From NCBI GenBank assembly GCA_020832235.1, contig JAFIEZ010000008.1, positions 62,001-126,000 of the forward strand: DNA of 64,000 bases, written 5' to 3'. Position 1 is the stretch's first letter. Every line of letters begins with the position of its first letter. Of this stretch, positions 55,659 through 62,487 are shown piece by piece. The notes under the pieces were generated by a model. It searched no databases, was not told the origin of the DNA, and saw only the letters and a program-made list of their open reading frames with translations. Both the position numbers and the translations under genes were made by a program. This DNA is from Bacteroidota bacterium (lineage in GTDB: Bacteria > Bacteroidota > Rhodothermia > Balneolales > HLUCCA01).

Positions 55659-56006
55659 ATGGAAACAGGTGAAATTCTTCTAGGTTTTGTAGCCATCGCC
55701 GGTGGACTCGCATTCTCTGCATTTTTATTCTACAGTTTTTTTGGATTAATCAGATACTGGATCGACTCGCGTTCGCGTAACAAACTGCCTATGATGGATG
55801 TTGTTTCAAAAGAAGAGTTCCTCCAGTATAAAACCAGGGTTGAGAAACGTCTTCAGGCGCTTGAAGCAGTTGTCTCGGAAGAAGATCTGGCCAAGGCGAA
55901 AAAATCACTGTCTTCCAACGTAGACGATGTGTATCTGCCTCAGTCAGACAAGCCGGCAACCGAACCATCACAAAGCTCGGGTCTGCGCAATCATTTGCGA
56001 TCTTAG
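55659..56006 (+). CDS. small membrane protein, PspB-like architecture (second copy)
   Basis: A 115-aa protein with one N-terminal membrane helix (about 6-30, GFVAIAGGLAFSAFLFYSFFGL) and a coiled coil ending KTRVEKRLQALEAVVSEEDL (about 65-84). It shares the layout and the L-E-A-x-V-S coil end with its neighbour. The two are probably co-translated (5-bp gap) and may interact. No named family is recognised, and a PspB-type link is tentative. Confidence 0.6.
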   Translation: METGEILLGFVAIAGGLAFSAFLFYSFFGLIRYWIDSRSRNKLPMMDVVSKEEFLQYKTRVEKRLQALEAVVSEEDLAKAKKSLSSNVDDVYLPQSDKPATEPSQSSGLRNHLRS

Positions 56007-56126
56007 CTGTTAACGAATGCACAATTTCGGTTGCACTACATACCTGTGGCATCTAAATTGCGTTATGCTTCTAAGAAGAACCGAAATCGAACAAGAACCA
56101 CAATAAACCGTCATAAATAACTACTC

Positions 56127-56747
56127 ATGAAACTAACAGCTCTGGAGATCAAACAACAACAATTTGAGAAATCCCTGAGAGGATACGACGTAGGAGAGGT
56201 TAAAGCGTTTTTGAACATGGTCTCTACAGAGTGGGAGTATATGATGGCCAAAAACAGAGAACTGATTCGCGAAATCGATCAGCTCAAAGACAAGCTTCGC
56301 CATTATGAACGCGTAGAGCAGGCCTTGCACGAGACCTTGCAGACGGCCAAAGAAACGGCCGACCAGCGAATTGCAGGTGCCAAAAAAGAAGCCCGAAACC
56401 GTATTGAAAAAGCTGAAATGGATGCGGAGGCTATCGTTGGCAAAGCACGTCAGCAACGCCATGAAATTCGTCAGAACATTCGAACGCTACTCGACCGCCG
56501 GGAAGAGATTATCCGCGGAATGCGCTCGTATCTGGATCTCGCTCAAGAATCTTTACATGGGTTTTCCAAAGATGATAGTGGTATATTTACCCTCACACGA
56601 GACGAAGAAGCCGATGCAGACGCAAAAGCAGCCAATGCCCCGGCTCCAAAACCGCGAAAAGACAGCAGTGAATCTGATGATAACACAACCGCTTTCGTAA
56701 TTCCCGATGCGGACGATCTCGATGACTTTTTAGATAAAATTGAATAA
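56127..56747 (+). CDS. DivIVA-domain protein
   Basis: A 206-aa cytoplasmic coiled-coil protein. The N-terminal DivIVA signature LTALEIKQQQFEKSLRGYD then EVKAFLNMVSTEWEYM (residues 3-38) is followed by a long coiled coil (about 40-140) and an acidic, disordered C-terminus (about 140-206). DivIVA/GpsB family proteins sense curved membranes and recruit division or cell-wall factors. Outside Gram-positives, such proteins exist in several phyla and their targets are less known. It is 120 bp after the small membrane proteins and 18 bp before the PNP gene. Confidence 0.85.
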   Translation: MKLTALEIKQQQFEKSLRGYDVGEVKAFLNMVSTEWEYMMAKNRELIREIDQLKDKLRHYERVEQALHETLQTAKETADQRIAGAKKEARNRIEKAEMDAEAIVGKARQQRHEIRQNIRTLLDRREEIIRGMRSYLDLAQESLHGFSKDDSGIFTLTRDEEADADAKAANAPAPKPRKDSSESDDNTTAFVIPDADDLDDFLDKIE

Positions 56748-56765
56748 CCCGAAGTACATACATTC

Positions 56766-57602
56766 ATGCAATTAGATACGGTAGAACAAGTTCGGGCCAA
56801 GCGTGCAGAAGCATTGGCCTATATTCAGGGCAAAACCCAAGCCCGACCAGAATTTGTAATTATTTTAGGTACCGGTCTCGGTCGACTGGCTGAGCAAATT
56901 GACGTTGAAACCTCCATTTCTTACGCCGACATCCCCCATTTCCCTGTTTCAACAGTAGAAAGCCATGCGGGCAGACTCCTTTTCGGTAAGCTGGGTGGTA
57001 AGAACGTCGTAGCTATGCAGGGGCGTTTCCACTATTATGAGGGATACACCATGCAGCAGATTGTATTCCCATTACGGGTACTTCAGGCCAACGGTGCCCA
57101 CACACTTATGGTATCAAATGCCTGTGGCGGGATGAATCCGAACTTCCAACGCGGCGATATTATGTGCATTACTGATCACATTAATTTGCTGGGCGACAAT
57201 CCGCTGATTGGTGCCAATGATAATGATCTGGGTGTTCGCTTCCCGGACATGAGCGAGCCGTATACCCGAAGCCTCATCGAAATTGCCGATCAGGTGGCCC
57301 TCGACAACGCCATTAAAATGCATCATGGCGTGTATGTTGCCGTTACCGGTCCAAACCTGGAGACCAAGGCTGAATATCGCTTTCTGCGCCAGATAGGTGG
57401 CGATGTAGTAGGAATGAGTACCGTTCCGGAAGTCATTGCAGCCATTCATATGGGCATGAAAACACTCGGAATTTCTGTAATAACCGATGAATGTTTCCCG
57501 GATGCGCTTGAACCGGTTGATATGAAACACATTCTGGAGGCGGCCGATATGGCCGAGCCCAAGATGACCAAAGTAATGATTGGCACTCTTGAGCGACTCT
57601 GA
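56766..57602 (+). CDS. punA: purine nucleoside phosphorylase (class I, trimeric type)
   Basis: Cleaves inosine/guanosine with phosphate, giving purine bases and ribose-1-phosphate for salvage. The 278-aa length and blocks FVIILGTGLGRLAEQ (about 29-43, phosphate loop), MQGRFHYYEGYTMQQI (near 83), NACGGMNPNFQRGD (near 120) and GPNLETKAEYRFLRQIGGDVVGMSTVPEV (near 195) are diagnostic of trimeric PNP. The base-binding Glu of the family is at LETKAEY. An intrinsic terminator follows immediately. Confidence 0.94.
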   Translation: MQLDTVEQVRAKRAEALAYIQGKTQARPEFVIILGTGLGRLAEQIDVETSISYADIPHFPVSTVESHAGRLLFGKLGGKNVVAMQGRFHYYEGYTMQQIVFPLRVLQANGAHTLMVSNACGGMNPNFQRGDIMCITDHINLLGDNPLIGANDNDLGVRFPDMSEPYTRSLIEIADQVALDNAIKMHHGVYVAVTGPNLETKAEYRFLRQIGGDVVGMSTVPEVIAAIHMGMKTLGISVITDECFPDALEPVDMKHILEAADMAEPKMTKVMIGTLERL

Positions 57603-57611
57603 GTATCTTTA

Positions 57612-57645
57612 AAAGGTCGGTGTTCTGCACCGGCCTTTATTTTTT
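57612..57645 (+). terminator. intrinsic terminator after the PNP gene
   Basis: AAAGGTCGGTG (57612-57622) pairs with CACCGGCCTTT (57628-57638), 11 bp with one G-U, around a 5-base loop, then ATTTTTT. It lies 9 bases after the stop and closes the yggS-to-PNP group. Confidence 0.85.
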
Positions 57646-57677
57646 AAAAAAAGCAAACCGCTTGAGGAACAAACGCT

Positions 57678-58523
57678 ATGCGTTCATACGAAGATGACGA
57701 AATCTGGGATGAATTCCAGTGGGAAGTTCATCTTGCTGAAATGGAACAGGAAAGCGAGAAAATCCGAACCTTCATTGAAACCAATCTGGGGGAAGATACT
57801 CCCCGATGGGCACGCTTCCTGAAAAAATACCCATCCAAATTAGACGCCATCGATGCTTATATCGAAGACGAGCTGATGTTTGAGGATGCCTATTTTCCGG
57901 ACGATGATGACGATTGGGAAGATGACGAGGATGACGATCTGGATGACTTCTTTATGTCTGGTGAAGATTCAGAAGACGATACCGACGATAATGACGAGGG
58001 CGAAGAATGGAAGAAATACCTCTCGCCCATCCAGCGTGATGAAATGGACAAAGATGTTGTTTCAGAGTCATCATGGATTAACGATATGAAAGAGCTTCAG
58101 CTCGAAGATGGATTTGATGCCGAGGAGTATCACCAGATTTATGAAGAGTCGCGTCAGCTGGCTGCAGAAATGCTTCGCCTCGCTGAAATTGTACCCGAGA
58201 GCGAGCAAGATCTTTATTTCCTCGAACTCGTTACCGAAACGGTGAACCTGGGTACAAAAATAGCTGGTGGATTTGCCTTTGGGTTCGATCTTGATGTACT
58301 CGGCGGTAATATTGCCTATTGTAAACGAGCACTAAAAAGTGCAAATCGTATTTTGGAACTGCTGCCCGGTCTTCGCAATCGTGGATTTATGCGGCTGGTA
58401 GATTACAGAAGCCTTCACGAGCGTATTTTTGAACTTCGTAACGAAATCGGTATCCATATTCAGGATATGCGGGATGTGCTGAATAGTCCAGACGAAGATG
58501 AAGACGATCAGGAAGCAGCCTGA
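57678..58523 (+). CDS. highly acidic helical protein of unknown function
   Basis: A 281-aa cytoplasmic protein with no signal peptide. Residues about 65-120 are an extreme Asp/Glu tract (many D-D-D runs, DLDDFFMSGEDSEDDTDDND). The C-terminal half (about 130-270) is helical and compact, with LAEIVPESEQDLYFLELVTET and ANRILELLPGLRNRGF. I recognise no family. It begins directly after a terminator with AAAAAAAG spacing and an AGGAAC stretch before the ATG, so it has its own promoter. The acidic tract suggests binding to a basic partner or a high-salt cytoplasm; this is speculative. Confidence 0.75.
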   Translation: MRSYEDDEIWDEFQWEVHLAEMEQESEKIRTFIETNLGEDTPRWARFLKKYPSKLDAIDAYIEDELMFEDAYFPDDDDDWEDDEDDDLDDFFMSGEDSEDDTDDNDEGEEWKKYLSPIQRDEMDKDVVSESSWINDMKELQLEDGFDAEEYHQIYEESRQLAAEMLRLAEIVPESEQDLYFLELVTETVNLGTKIAGGFAFGFDLDVLGGNIAYCKRALKSANRILELLPGLRNRGFMRLVDYRSLHERIFELRNEIGIHIQDMRDVLNSPDEDEDDQEAA

Positions 58524-58753
58524 TCGCAGTTTTTGTGGACAGTACCGTAAGAGGGCTCTTTTCCCGACGGAGCAGACCAGCATAACGTGTAGATACATCC
58601 GGCGGTGCAGCTAGCCAAGGCAGTACATCGGCGCATTGACTATCAAAGTCAGCTGCAGGATTTATCGGGCATCTAGTCTGCCATGGTAATATCTCATGAT
58701 ATTGACCATCAAAAAACAGCGTCAACATCGATGTAACGGATTAGATTTACTTC

Positions 58754-59233
58754 CTAAAAATCCTGATTGAACGGATTGTTGCCAAAGCCCTCGTTGATAA
58801 CAATAAACCCGTGATCTGTGGCTACGTGGCAGGTGTTGCAGGACGTGATAACAGCCGTGTAAGCCGACCGTATCTGAGTCCAGTTGCCTGCTTCAAGGGC
58901 ATCTTCCAGTGCATCCATCATCGGTACCATCATCGTTTCGGTAAGTTGTGCGATGGGGAATCCACCATAATTCTCGATTGACTCAATCAGATCTTCCGTG
59001 GCATGCTCCAGCTCGTGATGGTAGAAATCTGCCAGCTCCAGATTTTCGGCTTCAACAGAGAGACCCAGCTTATGCGTCCAGTGCTGCATGTACTTCATCT
59101 GAATGGCAAGACCCGGAGTATAATGCTCCACTACGGGTTGAGGCGTTGGCTGCATGCAAGCCGAGAAACTTACCATCAGTAGCAGGGTTGAAATACGTAT
59201 CGTTCGTAACGACGACTTGTGCGTTGTAATCAT
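58754..59233 (-). CDS. predicted lipoprotein with a C-terminal CxxCH heme-binding motif
   Basis: A 159-aa protein. The signal ends in SFSAC, with a lipidation Cys at residue 26. The mature part is predicted helical (about 40-130, His/Met rich: KYMQHWTHKL, HHELEHATEDL) with CNTCH at 132-136 near the C-terminus, the layout of cytochrome c-prime/c556-type four-helix cytochromes. M50 or another Met could be the second axial ligand. It lies divergent from hemN across 380 bp. Attachment of heme c would need a c-type maturation system not seen in this window. Identity as a cytochrome is an inference from the motif and fold pattern. Confidence 0.7.
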   Translation of the reverse strand: MITTHKSSLRTIRISTLLLMVSFSACMQPTPQPVVEHYTPGLAIQMKYMQHWTHKLGLSVEAENLELADFYHHELEHATEDLIESIENYGGFPIAQLTETMMVPMMDALEDALEAGNWTQIRSAYTAVITSCNTCHVATDHGFIVINEGFGNNPFNQDF

Positions 59234-59613
59234 GGCGTTTAAGGGCTAATAGATAATAGGTGTACATCAATGTAGGTAATCAAACAACAAACCTCAATGT
59301 GTAATGCTGGTCAGATATGGCTGTACCTTTACAAATCCTGCGCTTTTCTGCCTGAAATTAACAAATCTTGCCTGATACTCATCATTTGTTTGCATCCTTG
59401 CGTGGAATATTATGAGTACGCATACGGTCTGATTATTTTAAGACTGTAAAAGCATACATAGCTTTTATGACCACCCCTTTTGCAGGTCCGAATATTAAAA
59501 TATCACGCTCATTGGGTAATCCGCAAAATGAATTGGTTACAGCGCAGATATACAAGATTGAATACACGCATTGCAATACCAAGCCGAACCAAGTTTAAAA
59601 ATATTTCAAAACT
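59234..59613. promoter_or_regulatory. divergent intergenic region between CxxCH lipoprotein and hemN
   Basis: 380 bp containing promoters for both genes. AACAAAT (59360-59366) and ATTTGTT (59384-59390) form a 7-bp inverted repeat with 17-base spacer, about 220 bp upstream of hemN. No canonical FNR box (TTGAT-N4-ATCAA) is seen. A 78-codon open frame from 59480 running into hemN is out of phase and unconvincing. Confidence 0.4.
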
Positions 59614-60981
59614 ATGTTATCGACCTCAACCCTTATCAAGAAGTATAACGTTGCTGGTCCTCGCTATACATCCTATCCTACGGCCTTACTGCTTGGACCG
59701 GTATCTGCACTAAAAAATGTGCACGATGCCTTAGCGCAGGCTATAGAACCGGGCAAGGATATCTCAATTTATATTCACCTGCCGTTTTGCAAATCGTTAT
59801 GCTGGTATTGCGGCTGCAATAAAGTTATCAGCCGGAAAGCATCCGATGCCGATACGTATCTGGAATATTTAGAAAAAGATTTCCAATTGGCTGCAAAACA
59901 GCTACCTGCCGGCCATCGGGTTACACAGCTGCACCTGGGAGGTGGAACCCCTACGTTTTTGTCGCCCGAGCAACTCATGCGCCTGAATCTCAAACTCCAG
60001 GAGTATTTCAACATCGACGCCAATGCGGAATGCAGCGTAGAGATGGATCCCCGCTATTTAACCAACGCTCAGGTACAGGTACTCCGTGGCATCGGATTTA
60101 ACCGCGCCTCCATCGGTGTGCAGGACCTCAACGAAGAAGTGCAGCAGGCCATACACCGTATCCAGCCGTTCGAGCAAAACAGGGATGTAACCCGCTGGCT
60201 GCGCAAAGCCGGATTCAAGTCCGTCAACATGGATCTCATCTACGGACTCCCCATGCAAACCCCCGAGCGTTTTGCAAACACCATCGAGCAGATTCTTACG
60301 CTACGTCCCGAGCGACTGGCCATATACAACTATGCCCACATGCCGAAGTTGTTCCCGGCACAGAAACTCATTCCCGACGAGACCCTGCCCAAGCCCGACG
60401 AAAAGCTTCAGATGCTGCAATTCGCCATCGAGCGCCTCACCAAAGCCGGCTATGTGTACATCGGGATGGATCATTTCGCGCTGCCCGGTGACGAACTGGC
60501 GCGGGCACGGCAGGATGGATCCCTGCAACGAAACTTCCAGGGATACAGCACCCGGGCAGGAACCGATATGTGGGCCTTCGGTACCTCTGCTATATCGCAG
60601 ATTGGTCCGGTAATGACCCAACGCCACAAAGACCTCGACACATACTACGAAGCGCTGGATCGCGGCGAGCTTCCTGTAACCAAAATGTATACCCTCACCA
60701 AAGACGATGCTATTCGTCGGGATGTAATCATGCAGCTGATGTGTGGTCAGAAATTGCTCTGGGCCGAGGTCGACAAGCAATACGGCATCGACTCCCGTGC
60801 CTACTTCGCCCGTGAAACCGAGCGATTGCATGAGCTGGTGAGCGATGGACTGGTCATTCGCGACAGCAAAGGCATTAATGTAACCGAAGCCGGTCGACTT
60901 TTCGTACGCAATATTGCCATGATTTTTGATGCCTATCTGCCCGAGAACATCGAACAGCGCTCCTATTCGAAAACGGTGTAG
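59614..60981 (+). CDS. hemN: oxygen-independent coproporphyrinogen III oxidase (radical SAM)
   Basis: Oxidatively decarboxylates coproporphyrinogen III to protoporphyrinogen IX without oxygen, using radical SAM chemistry. The 455-aa length is that of true HemN, longer than HemW. The iron-sulfur motif is CKSLCWYCGC (C59, C63, C66, with C68), preceded by IYIHLPF. GGGTPTFLS (near 111), VEMDPRYLT and GFNRASIGVQDLN (near 170) follow, with the C-terminal HemN domain including GYSTRAGTDMWAFGTSAIS. It works under low oxygen. The divergent CxxCH lipoprotein could be a heme consumer. The gene starts at ATG 59614. Confidence 0.95.
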   Translation: MLSTSTLIKKYNVAGPRYTSYPTALLLGPVSALKNVHDALAQAIEPGKDISIYIHLPFCKSLCWYCGCNKVISRKASDADTYLEYLEKDFQLAAKQLPAGHRVTQLHLGGGTPTFLSPEQLMRLNLKLQEYFNIDANAECSVEMDPRYLTNAQVQVLRGIGFNRASIGVQDLNEEVQQAIHRIQPFEQNRDVTRWLRKAGFKSVNMDLIYGLPMQTPERFANTIEQILTLRPERLAIYNYAHMPKLFPAQKLIPDETLPKPDEKLQMLQFAIERLTKAGYVYIGMDHFALPGDELARARQDGSLQRNFQGYSTRAGTDMWAFGTSAISQIGPVMTQRHKDLDTYYEALDRGELPVTKMYTLTKDDAIRRDVIMQLMCGQKLLWAEVDKQYGIDSRAYFARETERLHELVSDGLVIRDSKGINVTEAGRLFVRNIAMIFDAYLPENIEQRSYSKTV

Positions 60982-60996
60982 GGGTGGATGTGAGAT

Positions 60997-61135
60997 AAAA
61001 CCGGTAATATAACCGGCAAAAAATTGAGTATACTCTGCTTGAAAAAGTATGTTATATTGCTTGATGTCAAGTATATATAGTTATTTGTATACTGGTAAAT
61101 TAACCGGCAAAAAAATATACTTAATATACTCGCGT
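60997..61135. promoter_or_regulatory. duplicated palindromic element upstream of the Fic gene
   Basis: Between hemN and fic lie two similar blocks 91 bp apart: CCGGTaatataACCGG (61001-61016) and CTGGTaaattaACCGG (61092-61107), each followed by CAAAAAA. GAGTATACTC (61026-61035) is a perfect 10-bp palindrome, and further TATACT motifs occur near 61088, 61116 and 61124. The dense symmetrical motifs look like operator sites for one or two repressors close to the fic promoter. Confidence 0.55.
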
Positions 61136-61159
61136 CGATTTAACTCAAAATGATAAGCA

Positions 61160-62365
61160 GTGTTTGATCACCCTCGACATATGGAGCCCCTGTTTCCGGC
61201 AGATTCACCCGGTATTGCTGAACGCGCAATGGATGTTTATAGAAACTCGGCAAGATTGGATCATTTAGTGAATCCTGTCACCAGATCAGAAATTATTCGT
61301 TTACTTCGATACATCAACAGTTACTACTCAAATAGAATTGAAGGTCATCATACAGCCCCAGCCGACATCGCAAGAGCTGCAAATAAAGATTTCAGCACGG
61401 ATGCTCAAAAGAAGGATCTCCAGCTATTAAGCCTTGCACATATAGATGTACAAGACCTCATCGATCAGTGGTTATTGAATGATTCCGAAGTAAATGTATG
61501 CTCCCGGGACTTTCTTTGCAGCATACACAGAGAGTTTTATAATCGGGTTCCGAAAAGCTTTCTGATGTTGAATGACCCGGTTACTGGTAAGCAAATTCCT
61601 ATGTTACCCGGTGAAGTGAGATCCCGTGAGGTGATCGTGGGCAAACACATTCCACCGATTTCGCATAGTTTACCAGCATTCCTGGAGCGATTTGCACATG
61701 CATATGCCCCTGAGAACCTTGTTGGACATAAAAAACTTATCGCTGCGGCGGCGAGTCATCATAGGATTGCATGGATTCATCCATTTATGGATGGGAATGG
61801 CAGAGTATCTCGACTCTTTACCTATGCATATATGCGGAAAATTAACATGGAATCGATGGGATTATGGACCTTATCAAGAGGTTTTGCCCGACGTGTTGAT
61901 GAGTACATTGGTTTTTTGACACTTGCTGACGAGCAAAGAATACATTCGTTGGATGGTCGCGGTAATCTTTCTGAGTCTGGTTTAACACGTTTTTGTGAGT
62001 ATTTCTTTGATGTTGCCGACGACCAGATTTCATTTATGAGTGGTTTGCTGCAGTTAGACAAGCTCCGAGAGCGCGTGATGGGATATGTCTATTTAAGGTC
62101 ACAAGGTATGATTCAAGACGCCGATCCTTTGAGAGTTGAAGCAAGCTATGTACTAGCTGAAGTAATGATGAGAGGTGAAATAGGACGAGGAGAAGTACAG
62201 CGAATTTCAGGTCTGGGTGAGCGGTCGGCAAGGGGCTTGACAAGTCAGCTTGAGCAGGAAGGCTTCGTGTCATCTGATAGTCATCGTGCTCCGCTCCGCT
62301 TTAGTGTACCATTAAAAGCCGTCGGTTATTTTTTTCCTGCATTATTTCCGGAAGGATCTATTTGA
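61160..62365 (+). CDS. Fic-domain protein (putative AMPylase) with N-terminal inhibitory helix
   Basis: A 401-aa Fic protein predicted to transfer AMP (or another nucleotide) onto a target hydroxyl. The start appears to be GTG at 61160; an ATG seven codons in is possible. The catalytic motif HPFMDGNGRVSR begins with H207 and matches HxFx(D/E)GNGRxxR fully. S57-x-x-x-E61-G62 fits the (S/T)xxxE(G/N) inhibitory helix, upstream of the core, so this is a class II self-inhibited Fic. The C-terminal part (about 330-395) is a winged helix (GRGEVQRISGLGERSARGLTSQL), suggesting DNA binding and autoregulation. No antitoxin gene is adjacent, as expected for class II. Confidence 0.9.
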   Translation: MFDHPRHMEPLFPADSPGIAERAMDVYRNSARLDHLVNPVTRSEIIRLLRYINSYYSNRIEGHHTAPADIARAANKDFSTDAQKKDLQLLSLAHIDVQDLIDQWLLNDSEVNVCSRDFLCSIHREFYNRVPKSFLMLNDPVTGKQIPMLPGEVRSREVIVGKHIPPISHSLPAFLERFAHAYAPENLVGHKKLIAAAASHHRIAWIHPFMDGNGRVSRLFTYAYMRKINMESMGLWTLSRGFARRVDEYIGFLTLADEQRIHSLDGRGNLSESGLTRFCEYFFDVADDQISFMSGLLQLDKLRERVMGYVYLRSQGMIQDADPLRVEASYVLAEVMMRGEIGRGEVQRISGLGERSARGLTSQLEQEGFVSSDSHRAPLRFSVPLKAVGYFFPALFPEGSI

Positions 62366-62487
62366 TTTCAGTTTCTGGTCAAATTGATTGCTAAACTTGG
62401 AAAATACTTTTCAGAAAGCCTCGATTACAGGTGTTATATTATTTGTTCAATAATAACCGCAGTCGATAGTTTATAAAGAGTATTTGC

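Noticed and set aside
59480-59713. 78-codon plus-strand frame before hemN
   Set aside because: Overlaps the confident hemN start out of frame and is not protein-like.
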